Shown here: positions 15,850 through 23,275 of the stretch, piece by piece
Layout: each line of letters starts with the position of its first letter
How positions within the stretch are numbered: position 1 is the stretch's first letter
Source of the DNA: Pseudoglutamicibacter cumminsii
GTDB lineage: Bacteria > Actinomycetota > Actinomycetes > Actinomycetales > Micrococcaceae
Length of the DNA stretch: 64,000 bases
NCBI RefSeq assembly: GCF_016907775.1
Contig: NZ_JAFBCO010000001.1
Coordinates: 496,001-560,000 of the forward strand
Reading direction: 5' to 3'
Position numbers and translations under genes: made by a program
The notes under the pieces: generated by a model
The model's input: the letters and a program-made list of their open reading frames with translations, nothing else
What the model was told of the DNA's origin: nothing
The model's database searches: none

Positions 15850-16518
15850 CTATGCCCCTGGGACGTTGACGGTTCCAGGGAGGAGTTCTGCTGCTGGTTC
15901 TGAGTAGGTGAGGTCTACGGCGTTGCCGTTGCGGTCAAACGAGATCGAGGTGACCGAGGCGAGCGTGCATTCGCGGCGGAATGCGTTGAGCGCCAGGGAG
16001 CGCCCTTCGGTTGCTAGGCGGGTGACCCAGATGGGTAGCTGGTGGGATACAACGACGATGTTGGCGCCCGGGCCGTGTTCGGCTACGGCTTGGTCGCGGT
16101 GTCGGCTGATGGCTTGTGCCATGCGGGTTGCCTGGTGGGCGTAGGGCTCTCCCCACGATGGGGTGAGCGGGTTGCGCACGAGCGGCCAGAGGCGCGGCGT
16201 GCTCAGCAGGGTGTCTTTGATGTTGCTGTAGCCCTCGAGTTTGGATTCGGCTTCGATCACGCCGGGCTCGGTTGTGATCGGGAGTTCGAGCGCCTGTGCG
16301 ATGGGGTTTGCGGTTTGTTGTGCGCGGATCAGCGGGGAGCTGATGAGTGACACGAAGTTGGTTCCGTGTTCTTTTTGTTCCGCGAAGTGTTTGGCAACCA
16401 GGCGGGCCATGGCGTGGCCGCGTTCTGAGAGCTCGTATCCGGGCAGGCGACCGTACAGCACGCGGTGAGGGTTTTCGACTTCACCGTGGCGGACAAGGTG
16501 GACAACAGCATGGGACAT
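15850..16518 (-). CDS. Histidine phosphatase family protein
   Basis: This 222-aa protein of the phosphoglycerate-mutase-like superfamily has the phosphohistidine motif VRHGE at residues 9-13, then YGRLPGYELSERG. The second-half acidic/His pair is in NIVVVSHQLPIW. The substrate is unknown. The ATG at 16518 is chosen because the core beta strand (AVVHLVRHG) begins at residue 4; GAGAAT lies 7 nt upstream as a possible -10 for a leaderless start. It opens the operon that continues into tlpA-ccdA-resB-ccsB, as the Mycobacterium Rv0525-Rv0529 block does. Confidence 0.88.
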   Translation of the reverse strand: MSHAVVHLVRHGEVENPHRVLYGRLPGYELSERGHAMARLVAKHFAEQKEHGTNFVSLISSPLIRAQQTANPIAQALELPITTEPGVIEAESKLEGYSNIKDTLLSTPRLWPLVRNPLTPSWGEPYAHQATRMAQAISRHRDQAVAEHGPGANIVVVSHQLPIWVTRLATEGRSLALNAFRRECTLASVTSISFDRNGNAVDLTYSEPAAELLPGTVNVPGA

Positions 16519-16622
16519 GGTGCCTATTCTCTCAGAGGGAGCGCGCGGGTGGAGATTCAGTGAACGTTCAGGTTGTTTTTTGCATCCTTTGAGCCCGCAG
16601 TTCACTTGGCTGGGTAGACAAA

Positions 16623-16657
16623 TAGTTGTCCCTCAACTAAAGTAGTTGATACATCAA
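16623..16657. promoter_or_regulatory. Two inverted repeats upstream of the YceI gene (MarR-like operators)
   Basis: TAGTTG-tccct-CAACTA (16623-16639, perfect 6-bp arms) is followed by TTGAT-ac-ATCAA (16646-16657, perfect 5-bp arms). Each begins with the same half-site TAGTTG. A possible promoter TTGACC (16661-16666), 16-bp spacer, TAACCC (16683-16688) lies immediately downstream. The symmetry and AT-rich half-sites resemble operators of MarR-type repressors, but no such gene is adjacent. Confidence 0.55.
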
Positions 16658-16706
16658 TCATTGACCTGTCAATCTTATGAATTAACCCTATGAAGGCGAG
16701 GCCGCG

Positions 16707-17258
16707 ATGAGCGCACTTCCATTGAACTTGACCCCAGGCACCTGGAACCTGGATGCCGCACACACTGAGATCGGCTTCTCGGTTCGCCACGCAGCGATCG
16801 CCCGCACCCGCGGACGCTTCACCGCTGACTCCGGCGTACTGACCGTGGGCGAAACGCTCGAAGACTCCAAGCTCGAGGTAACCATCGACGTCGCTTCCGT
16901 GGACACCTCCAACGAAGGCCGCGATGAGCACCTGCGTTCTGCAGATTTCTTTGACACGGAGAACTACCCGAAGGCCCACTTCGTCTCCACCAAGATCACC
17001 GGCGAAGGCAGCGACCTGACCGTTGAGGGTGAGTTCACGCTCCGCGGCACCGCTAAGCCACTTACGCTTAACATCGACTTCGCTGGCGTTGTCGATGACC
17101 CGATGGGCGCTACCCGCACCGGTGGCGAAGCAACCGCAGAGCTGAGCCGCAAGGAATTCGGCTTGACGTGGAACGCTGCACTCGAAGCCGGCGGTGTTCT
17201 GGTTGCTGACAAGGTCAGCCTGCAAATCGACGCGGAGTTCGTCAAGGCCGAGGCCTAA
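16707..17258 (+). CDS. YceI family lipocalin-like protein
   Basis: This 183-aa beta-barrel protein of the YceI family binds polyisoprenoid or other amphiphilic ligands in characterised members. Family marks are the opening GTWNLDAAHTEIGFSVRH, the middle DEHLRSADFFDTENYP, and the late FGLTWNAALEAGGVLVAD. No signal peptide is visible, so this copy is cytoplasmic, as usual in actinobacteria. The ATG follows GGCGAGGCCGCG, a weak Shine-Dalgarno. It is single-gene, with two inverted-repeat operators upstream, suggesting repression relieved by a ligand or by oxidants. Confidence 0.92.
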   Translation: MSALPLNLTPGTWNLDAAHTEIGFSVRHAAIARTRGRFTADSGVLTVGETLEDSKLEVTIDVASVDTSNEGRDEHLRSADFFDTENYPKAHFVSTKITGEGSDLTVEGEFTLRGTAKPLTLNIDFAGVVDDPMGATRTGGEATAELSRKEFGLTWNAALEAGGVLVADKVSLQIDAEFVKAEA

Positions 17259-17338
17259 GGCTCGTCCCTTGCTTTCGTGACCTTCCGGGGTTCACATCTT
17301 TCTTGTTTCTCATCATTCAGGGGTTTCGTTCGTGCCAG

Positions 17339-17344
17339 TACGAT
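17339..17344 (+). promoter_or_regulatory. -10 hexamer TACGAT (leaderless start of 17351 gene)
   Basis: TACGAT ends 6 nt before ATG 17351. The intervening GGAGG could instead act as a Shine-Dalgarno, but it would lie only 1 nt from the ATG, which is too close. Confidence 0.5.
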
Positions 17345-17350
17345 GGAGGC

Positions 17351-18109
17351 ATGAGCGAAACCCCTGACTTTAACCGTGACCGCGACCCCCAGTGGGGTGG
17401 CGGTGATCCCTCTGATGAGCCGCGTTATGGAGTCCGGCGCGACGACCTGCCGCCGGGCAGCTACCCGCCACCAGTCAATCAGCAGGGACCAACGCCGGAT
17501 CCGCAACAGAGTAGCTATAACGCTATGAGCGGCTGGGATTCACACCCGGGGCCAGGTTGGGGAGAACCTCAATTCGGTTACGACCAGAACGGGTGGCCGG
17601 TCAACAACCCGTGGCAACAGCAGCCTGCACGCCGCCCCGGGCTCCTGATCGCTGGATGCGTACTCGCGTGGGTCTTTTCGGCTTTCGGCTTTCTTTCAAG
17701 CTTCGGTCTTCTGATGGCCTCGAACTTCACGCCACAGGAACTCGAACGCATCATCACCGAGGAAATGCCGCCAGAGTTCCTAGAGTCTTTCTATGCAGGC
17801 CTGGATCAGATCGGCGGTTACGAAGCCCTTCTGGGATTCATGCGGAACACGGGTATCGCGATCCTCGTGTTCTGCGCTTTGCTCTCGGTTGCCGCAATTT
17901 TCATCATCGCCGGCTCCCGCGCATGGCGGATCATCGGCGTCATTCTGGCCGCTCTGGCTAGTGTCGTGGCGCTCTTCAGCATCGTCAGCAATCCGCTGGT
18001 GGCCGTCGTGTGGCTTGCATGCATGGCGATCATCATTGTTGGCTGGACGATGCCGGCAACAAACGCGTGGCTTCGGCAACAAGCACAACTCAAGCGTGCC
18101 CGCCGCTAA
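17351..18109 (+). CDS. Proline-rich tetraspan membrane protein (paralogue 1)
   Basis: This 252-aa protein has a hydrophilic N-terminal third (about 90 residues) rich in Pro, Gly, Gln and Asn, which is probably disordered and cytoplasmic. Four transmembrane helices follow, with a loop of about 40 residues between the first and second, and the protein ends in a basic tail. No catalytic motif is visible. The next gene encodes a protein of the same plan, with matching segments such as GSRAWRIIGVI versus GSNGWRIFGIV. The pair looks like a tandem duplication. Function unknown. Confidence 0.7.
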   Translation: MSETPDFNRDRDPQWGGGDPSDEPRYGVRRDDLPPGSYPPPVNQQGPTPDPQQSSYNAMSGWDSHPGPGWGEPQFGYDQNGWPVNNPWQQQPARRPGLLIAGCVLAWVFSAFGFLSSFGLLMASNFTPQELERIITEEMPPEFLESFYAGLDQIGGYEALLGFMRNTGIAILVFCALLSVAAIFIIAGSRAWRIIGVILAALASVVALFSIVSNPLVAVVWLACMAIIIVGWTMPATNAWLRQQAQLKRARR

Positions 18110-18148
18110 GCAGAAAACTTTCCCTTCACAAACGACGATTGAGGAAAC

Positions 18149-18847
18149 ATGACGAACACCCCTCACCCGCCTAACGCACCGGAACCGTACGGCCAGAATC
18201 AACCGAACACCCCGCCGCCGGCTTCTCAGCAGCCACCTGCACAGGAACCGCAGAACTTCGGCTGGGACGGCCCCATGCCGCAGCCTCCTCAGGCCGCCCC
18301 GAACCCCTATGGCGCACAGTCTGCTGGCTGGGGTAACTATTCGGCCGACTCGATTCCGACAACCCCACCCAAGCGACCAGCAAGTGTTGTGTTCGCTTCA
18401 ATCGCGGCCTGGTTGTGGGCTGCCCTCACGATCGTTGGTGCGATCGTCGTCATTGCGGCTATCGGCGCAGTAAGCGACCAGGAGCTGCGGCAGGCGCTGG
18501 GACCTGAAGTGTTTATGGAGGCAGCAAAGCAGGGCCTTAGCGAGGAACAGTTCATCAGCTCTGTCAAAGCCATGGTGCCTCTCATTGGTGTGTTCCTGGT
18601 TGTTGTGGGTGTTTTCGCTCTGATCGCGGGCATCCTGGCGTTCAGGGGCAGCAACGGCTGGCGCATTTTCGGTATCGTCGGGGCCTCGATAACTTTGGCT
18701 TTGACGATCATCGGCTCGCTGAGCGCACCGTCCTGGGGCATGATGACGGCTGTTCTGCCGCTCATCTCGATCATCTGCTGGGCCGTAGCTGGCGGCTGGT
18801 ACCGGGCAGTCCGGGATTACAAACGAATGAGCCTCTACCGCCGGTAG
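18149..18847 (+). CDS. Proline-rich tetraspan membrane protein (paralogue 2)
   Basis: This 232-aa protein repeats the architecture of its upstream neighbour: a Pro/Gln/Asn-rich disordered N-terminus (about 75 residues), then four transmembrane helices, ending in a basic tail (RMSLYRR). Unlike paralogue 1 it has a normal leader with GAGGAAAC before the ATG, and it follows 39 nt after that gene. Shared segments near the third helix support a common origin. Function is unknown. A strong bidirectional terminator follows. Confidence 0.7.
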   Translation: MTNTPHPPNAPEPYGQNQPNTPPPASQQPPAQEPQNFGWDGPMPQPPQAAPNPYGAQSAGWGNYSADSIPTTPPKRPASVVFASIAAWLWAALTIVGAIVVIAAIGAVSDQELRQALGPEVFMEAAKQGLSEEQFISSVKAMVPLIGVFLVVVGVFALIAGILAFRGSNGWRIFGIVGASITLALTIIGSLSAPSWGMMTAVLPLISIICWAVAGGWYRAVRDYKRMSLYRR

Positions 18848-18852
18848 AACCA

Positions 18853-18878
18853 CGCCACAATAAACGCGCCACAATAAA
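18853..18878. repeat. 12-bp direct repeat after the stop codon of paralogue 2
   Basis: CGCCACAATAAA occurs at 18853-18864 and 18867-18878, period 14, between the stop codon and the terminator stem. Confidence 0.6.
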
Positions 18879-18922
18879 TGGGCTGGCGGACACCCTGAAA
18901 GGGGGTGTCCGCCAGCCCATTT
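18876..18922. terminator. Bidirectional terminator between paralogue 2 and the ABC permease gene
   Basis: A perfect 20-bp stem beginning AAATGGGCTGGCGG has a 7-nt loop and lies between two convergent genes. Confidence 0.85.
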
Positions 18923-18936
18923 TAGATTCCTCTTTT

Positions 18937-21387
18937 CTAGGCGTGAGCGTTGTTCTTCTGACTCGATAGCCCCACAATGAGTAGGCCCACAATCGATCCG
19001 AAAACGAGTGCTGCCGCAGCATACAGGATGGTCATCCAGTCAATGGTGAAAGGCAGCACTTCACCCATGAGTTGTGAGATCAGGGCTGCGGGCCCAAGAC
19101 CAGCAATCAGCCCCAGCACGAACGCTTTGACCGCAATGCTGCCGATGCTCCATCTGAGCACCCAGCGTTGCCACGAGGCCGGCAGGCCCAGCGTCCAAAA
19201 CGTTGATTTCAATGCTTCCAAGCTCTTCGCGTTAGTGCGGCTCACCATGATCACGATCACACAGGAGCCGATCAACGCGGACGCCAAGCTGAAATAGACG
19301 TTGCTTGGCGTGCTCGCTTCTTGCTTGAGAGGAACCTGCAAAAGATCGCGGGAAATCCGGCTGTCTAACGCCTCTGCCAGCAGCTCTTTCTGCTGCGATT
19401 CGGACAGGTCAGTGAAGACCCACCTCAAACCTTCAAGCGATAGCCGGTGATCTTTAGCTGTCTTAGTAAGCATGAATGCAGCGGCGTTTGTTTCCCAGTG
19501 CTCGCCGAAATCTGCTTGAACTGCTGGGAGTAGCTCACCATCTGGAAGGTTCTCTGAAAATATGCGAGCTTGAGATCCGTCTAGAAACGCCGAGTCACGC
19601 ACAATCAGACCGCCCTTATCTAAGGTGGCGGCTTCTTCGCTACTTAGCGCACGACCAAGAATCCTCCCAAGAGCGTCCGCATCATCAACAGCGCTGATGC
19701 CGTACGCGCCGAAGACTCCTTCTATGACGTCGAACTCGCCGCGCGTGGTTGTCACTGCCACCGGCTCCTTGAGCCCGAGCTTATGCGCGAGGTCGTTGAC
19801 TGTCTTCTCGCTAGCTTTAAGCCCGTTCGGGTGCTCCTGCTCAACACCGAATTGATCGTCAGGCAACGGTGAGATCAATGACTTTTTCTCGGCAGCCGTG
19901 ATGCTTTGAGCAAAAGTCGAGCTGAACATGAGATTGCCGATAGCGATGCTGAGCAGAGCGATAGCAAAGACTGTCAAGGCTCGGTGGTACGTAGCTAGTC
20001 GTTGCGCGAGCGGCCGTGGTTTGATAGGGGATTTTCGGCTCACATAACCAGTAATTGCCAATGACAAGAACAAAGACAACGCAGCCACCGGAAGTGGCGC
20101 CCACGTTTCGAGAACATCAATTCCCAGTTGCATGGATGCAGCACCCACGCCTACCAGCGTGAGAACTGCCGCGACACCCGTACCCCAAAACAATTTCTTG
20201 GAAGAAAATGCCCGTTGGGCTCTGTCTGCGGAGGCACCCACGGTAACTGAGCGGCTTACTCGCGGACGCGTAATGATGCCACCCGCCACGAAACTGACGA
20301 TCACCCCAACTGCGATGACGGCCAACCACTTCGTTGGAATCTGCGGCCCCGGGCCTTGAATGCCTACGAGATCAGCCAGTGCCGGAGCCACCAACCAAGC
20401 AACGCCAACCCCCAACGCCATGCCCGGTAAAGATGCAAGGGCGACAGCAAGCCCGATCTTTCTGAAGGTAGCTCTCCACAAAGGCGCTGGATTCACACCC
20501 AGCGTATACAACTGCTTATTTACTGGCGCTAGAAGTTTCTTAGACCAGGCCCACAAAAAAGCGACAAGGGACACCGGCAAAAGGAGTGCGAATACACCAA
20601 ACACAAAGGAGTATTGATCAGCTATTCCACGGTGAGGGCGGTCTTCAACAAGAGAACGAGTTATGAACCCGTCCCCCAACGTGACACCGTCAAGTGAGTC
20701 GAGCTGCGCCGCCGTTTTCTCATCAAGATGCGAATAAACATACTCCTCGAAAGCTTCGCTGTTAGTGAGAGTGCCGGAATACAACGTTGTCGATATGGCT
20801 GCAGCGCTGATCTCCGCTGCAGCAGGGTCAATCGTGTTCCACGTACCCGGGAACGCCAGAAGCGTTTCCAGTCTCGGAAGGAATCTATGCTCGGCTTTAC
20901 CCACAACCGTCAGGTTTACATTTCCTCCTAACCCGGTTACCGTTTCTCCCTCCGAGAGATCGGATTCTCCGGCAACTACGACCTCGCCGGGCTTATCAGC
21001 CCACCGCCCAGAAGTGAGGCTATACCCGAACTCCTGACCAATGTGTGGCCAATCTCCTTCGCTCATGGCCCTACGACGCTCTTGATCAGTATCCAAATAC
21101 AGGTCACTAGAGGTGGCTACAGCAATCACGCCATCCCCAGGCCGGTTCAATACCGACCGCACAGATTCCTTCTCTCCGGCATTTGCATAAAGAGGAATCT
21201 GTAGTAGCGCTGCCCTGTCTCCAAACTGCATCTGGGCATCATCAGCAGGCTTCATTGACATTTGCCGGTCAGCTGTCGCTGCCCAGCTCAGCATACCTAC
21301 CACTACGGCTAGCACCACAAGCACAAAGCGATATCGGCCCTTTGTACCGAGGATCTTCTCTACATATCTACCCACCACGAACCTCAC
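18937..21387 (-). CDS. FtsX-like ABC transporter permease of the secreted-I36 cassette
   Basis: This 816-aa membrane protein has an N-terminal helix, a large extracytoplasmic domain (about residues 45-260), and a block of helices with FtsX-like character. A second extracytoplasmic domain (about 500-690) and a final group of three helices follow, about ten transmembrane segments in all. This duplicated plan is that of MacB/FtsX exporters or of the large membrane proteins next to lactococcin-972-type bacteriocins. It overlaps its ATPase gene by 20 nt. Base composition is visibly more AT-rich than the neighbouring housekeeping genes, suggesting acquisition by transfer. The substrate is unknown. 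The secreted I36-type protein encoded first in the cassette is a candidate client or a threat to be resisted. Confidence 0.75.
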   Translation of the reverse strand: MRFVVGRYVEKILGTKGRYRFVLVVLAVVVGMLSWAATADRQMSMKPADDAQMQFGDRAALLQIPLYANAGEKESVRSVLNRPGDGVIAVATSSDLYLDTDQERRRAMSEGDWPHIGQEFGYSLTSGRWADKPGEVVVAGESDLSEGETVTGLGGNVNLTVVGKAEHRFLPRLETLLAFPGTWNTIDPAAAEISAAAISTTLYSGTLTNSEAFEEYVYSHLDEKTAAQLDSLDGVTLGDGFITRSLVEDRPHRGIADQYSFVFGVFALLLPVSLVAFLWAWSKKLLAPVNKQLYTLGVNPAPLWRATFRKIGLAVALASLPGMALGVGVAWLVAPALADLVGIQGPGPQIPTKWLAVIAVGVIVSFVAGGIITRPRVSRSVTVGASADRAQRAFSSKKLFWGTGVAAVLTLVGVGAASMQLGIDVLETWAPLPVAALSLFLSLAITGYVSRKSPIKPRPLAQRLATYHRALTVFAIALLSIAIGNLMFSSTFAQSITAAEKKSLISPLPDDQFGVEQEHPNGLKASEKTVNDLAHKLGLKEPVAVTTTRGEFDVIEGVFGAYGISAVDDADALGRILGRALSSEEAATLDKGGLIVRDSAFLDGSQARIFSENLPDGELLPAVQADFGEHWETNAAAFMLTKTAKDHRLSLEGLRWVFTDLSESQQKELLAEALDSRISRDLLQVPLKQEASTPSNVYFSLASALIGSCVIVIMVSRTNAKSLEALKSTFWTLGLPASWQRWVLRWSIGSIAVKAFVLGLIAGLGPAALISQLMGEVLPFTIDWMTILYAAAALVFGSIVGLLIVGLSSQKNNAHA

Positions 21388-22057
21388 CTGCCTCTATACG
21401 CCCGTCAACCAAGGCATAGCCGGTATGGCAGTACTCGTTCATGATCGGGTCATGGCTCGTAGCGATCACCGTGCTACCAGCTTCTGCTAGGTCACGGAAC
21501 AGACCGAACATCGCATGAGAGTTCTCAGTGTCCAATGCAGCTGATGGCTCATCAGCAAGCAGAACACGCCGATCGCCGCTCAGCGCACGCGCAATACCGA
21601 CGCGCTGGCATTGGCCGCGGGAAAGCTCAGCTGGGTACCGGTCCACCAGCTCACCCAAGCCCACACGAGTCAACGAATCCCTAGCCATAGCTTCGGCATC
21701 ACGCTGTGAAACACCCGCTGCAGACAACACGAGCATCACGTTCTCAGCAGCCGTCAACTCCTGGATCAACAGGTCATCCTGGTGCACGAAACCGACCACG
21801 TTACGCCGCAGGTCCAGAACCTGCGCCTCACTGGCCTGACCTACATCTACGCCAAGAACATCAATCCGGCCTTTATCCAGAGGAATCAAGCCAGCAATAG
21901 CACGCAAAAGGGTTGTTTTACCTGAACCGCTCTTACCTGCTAACCCAACAAACTCTCCGGCCGAAGCTTGAAGGTCAATACCTCGCAAAACGTGCGTGCG
22001 CTGAGCGCCGACACCCAAATACTTGTGGACGTTTTCCACAGTCACAACAGTCATCAT
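21368..22057 (-). CDS. ABC transporter ATP-binding protein of the cassette
   Basis: This 229-aa ATPase of the LolD/MacB type has Walker A GKSGSGKTT at residues 41-49, a Q-loop at Gln93 (HQDD), and the signature LSRGQ at 145-149 (a variant of LSGGQ). Walker B is LLADEP at 166-171, and the H-loop is His202 in TSHDP. All catalytic elements are intact. The start has AAAGAGG before ATG. The gene follows the I36 gene after a hairpin with a T-tract, so it is probably expressed at a lower level by read-through, and it overlaps the permease gene. Confidence 0.88.
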   Translation of the reverse strand: MMTVVTVENVHKYLGVGAQRTHVLRGIDLQASAGEFVGLAGKSGSGKTTLLRAIAGLIPLDKGRIDVLGVDVGQASEAQVLDLRRNVVGFVHQDDLLIQELTAAENVMLVLSAAGVSQRDAEAMARDSLTRVGLGELVDRYPAELSRGQCQRVGIARALSGDRRVLLADEPSAALDTENSHAMFGLFRDLAEAGSTVIATSHDPIMNEYCHTGYALVDGRIEAGEVRGG

Positions 22058-22072
22058 GCCTCTTTAAAAAGG

Positions 22073-22102
22073 CCGGGGTGCAGTTAGCTAACTGCACCCC
22101 GG
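22073..22102 (-). terminator. Terminator/attenuator between the I36 gene and its ABC genes
   Basis: A 30-bp perfect palindrome (arms CCGGGGTGCAGTTAG) is followed on the minus strand by a run of five T, directly before the Shine-Dalgarno of the ATPase gene. It would end most transcripts after the secreted-protein gene and let a fraction continue into the transporter genes. Confidence 0.75.
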
Positions 22103-22118
22103 AAACCGGTAAAAACAG

Positions 22119-22478
22119 TTAGCAGCCGCGATTCGTCCGCCAGGACGTAGCAGTATCATTAGCTGGCCACCCGACATAGTTTTGAATCGAGTATTGCCGC
22201 ATGGTGTAACACTTACCTTTACCATCAGCGTGCTGGTACCAAGCGGCGTTCCGGCTAGTGCGGTTCATCCATGAGCTCATCTTGTCATTCGCTCGGTCCG
22301 AGAGATTCATCAGACTCAACCCCGCTCGGCGAGATCCTAGAAGTCCTCCGAAGTCCTTATGTTCGAACAAGCAAACTAGATTGGTGCCGCAGTCTTTAGC
22401 GGCGGCTTGCGCGGGCTGAGCGAAACCGATTCCGGCTGCAACCACGGCTAGAGCGGCACAAAGCTTTTTCATCTTCAT
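22119..22478 (-). CDS. Secreted peptidase-inhibitor-I36 / beta-gamma-crystallin-like protein
   Basis: This 119-aa secreted protein has a Sec signal peptide, MKMKK plus an Ala-rich core, with likely cleavage after AQA at residue 25. The mature part has four cysteines (30, 36, 90, 119), enough for two disulfides. It opens with the I36-type VCLFEHKDFGG (35-45) and contains ANDKMSSWMN (63-72), matching the N/D-N/D-X-X-S/T-S calcium-binding pattern of beta-gamma crystallins. I36 includes the Streptomyces metalloproteinase inhibitor; crystallin-fold killer toxins also exist. It heads a cassette with its own promoter, a Shine-Dalgarno (AAAAGGA) and a downstream attenuator followed by an ABC exporter. 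Antiprotease or bacteriocin-like function cannot be separated from sequence alone. Confidence 0.8.
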   Translation of the reverse strand: MKMKKLCAALAVVAAGIGFAQPAQAAAKDCGTNLVCLFEHKDFGGLLGSRRAGLSLMNLSDRANDKMSSWMNRTSRNAAWYQHADGKGKCYTMRQYSIQNYVGWPANDTATSWRTNRGC

Positions 22479-22552
22479 GTCGTCATCCTTTTGAGCAAGG
22501 CCCCACGAGGAGGCAGTGACTTTATAAAATGCACCAGGTGGTGCTAGATAAA

Positions 22553-22581
22553 GATATATACGTGATTTACCTCACGGTCAA
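22553..22581 (-). promoter_or_regulatory. Promoter of the I36 cassette
   Basis: On the minus strand TTGACC (22581-22576), a 17-bp spacer and TATATC (22558-22553) form a near-canonical sigma-70 type promoter, leaving a leader of about 68 nt before the ATG at 22478. Confidence 0.6.
22561..22576. promoter_or_regulatory. Crp/GlxR-type site inside the I36 promoter
   Basis: CGTGATTTACCTCACG has perfect 5-bp arms (CGTGA/TCACG) and the central TA of the actinobacterial GlxR/Cmr consensus TGTGANNTANNTCACA. It fills the spacer between -35 and -10, so binding should repress. Confidence 0.65.
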
Positions 22582-22638
22582 TTACTGTCTACATAACGTT
22601 TCGATAACGCCCGATTTGCTGCGTCCTGCTCGGTCTTT

Positions 22639-22684
22639 AAACGGCAGAGCCCTCGAAGTTTTCACGTCGAGGACTCTGCCGTTT
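22639..22684. terminator. Terminator after the glutaredoxin-like gene
   Basis: The stem CGGCAGAG-c-CCTCGA pairs with TCGAGG-a-CTCTGCCG, with T-rich flanks. It lies downstream of the minus-strand glutaredoxin gene and insulates it from the I36 promoter. Confidence 0.7.
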
Positions 22685-22698
22685 TTCTTATGGCTTTA

Positions 22699-22932
22699 CT
22701 ATCCTGCGAGGATTCGCCGAAGCCTTTCCGGGTCAATGTGCCAAAAATCCCGTTGTACTCCATCCACCATGAGCACCGGGATTTCCTCCGCAAAGCGGTC
22801 CATAAGCTCCGCGTCGGCAGAAATGTCCACGTCGTCCCATGCGATCCCGAACTCAGCCGTGACCTCATCCATCGTGGCGCGGGCCGCCTCGCACAAATGA
22901 CACCCCGGCTTGGTGTACAACTCAAGCTTCAT
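22699..22932 (-). CDS. Glutaredoxin-like small redox protein
   Basis: This 77-aa thioredoxin-fold protein has a CxxC active site, Cys11-His-Leu-Cys14 in TKPGCHLCEAA, near the N-terminus and a cis-proline at IPVLMVDG. This is the short DUF836/glutaredoxin-like family (Mycobacterium Rv0508 type). It probably acts as a cytoplasmic dithiol reductant; the partner is unknown. A GGAGGGTG Shine-Dalgarno precedes the ATG. It lies downstream of bS22, separated by a terminator. Confidence 0.85.
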   Translation of the reverse strand: MKLELYTKPGCHLCEAARATMDEVTAEFGIAWDDVDISADAELMDRFAEEIPVLMVDGVQRDFWHIDPERLRRILAG

Positions 22933-23000
22933 ACTCGCTCACCCTCCACTGGAACAGCTGTTTCAACACTGACCGTTAAACATACCGCGTGTTAAACACA

Positions 23001-23032
23001 ACGTGGGCCACACCCACAGGGTGGACCCACGT
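23001..23032 (-). terminator. Terminator after bS22
   Basis: An interrupted hairpin ACGTGGG...CCCACGT with an inner CACCC/GGGTG stem lies 19 bases beyond the bS22 stop. Confidence 0.65.
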
Positions 23033-23050
23033 AGAAAGCTCGAAAGCTGC

Positions 23051-23149
23051 TTACTTCTTGTTGCGACGCTGGTGGCGCGTCTTGCGCAGCTGCTTGCGGT
23101 GCTTCTTCTTCGACATACGCTTACGGCGCTTCTTAATGACGGAACCCAT
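23051..23149 (-). CDS. Ribosomal protein bS22 (AURKAIP1/COX24 domain)
   Basis: A 32-aa, extremely basic peptide beginning MGSVIKKRRKRMSKKKHRK and ending RRNKK. It nearly matches the mycobacterial ribosomal protein bS22, which sits in the small subunit near the subunit interface. Most gene finders miss it because of its length. An AAGGAG Shine-Dalgarno lies 7 nt before the ATG, and a hairpin terminator follows. It lies just after the BldC-like HTH gene, the same order as Rv0500A-Rv0500B in Mycobacterium tuberculosis. Confidence 0.9.
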   Translation of the reverse strand: MGSVIKKRRKRMSKKKHRKQLRKTRHQRRNKK

Positions 23150-23275
23150 CGATGCTCCTTTCCGTCCCACATCGGCCTGACAAAAATCGTGGCACCCGCG
23201 GGCACCATTCACCCCAGTTTACAGGAAGTTCACCACGGCGCGATTCGAGGCCTCAACGCCGCACCCTCAGAACGT

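Noticed and set aside
18937-22600. Insertion sequence or integrated element carrying the I36 cassette
   Set aside because: No transposase, terminal inverted repeats or target duplication are visible at the edges. Only base composition suggests transfer.
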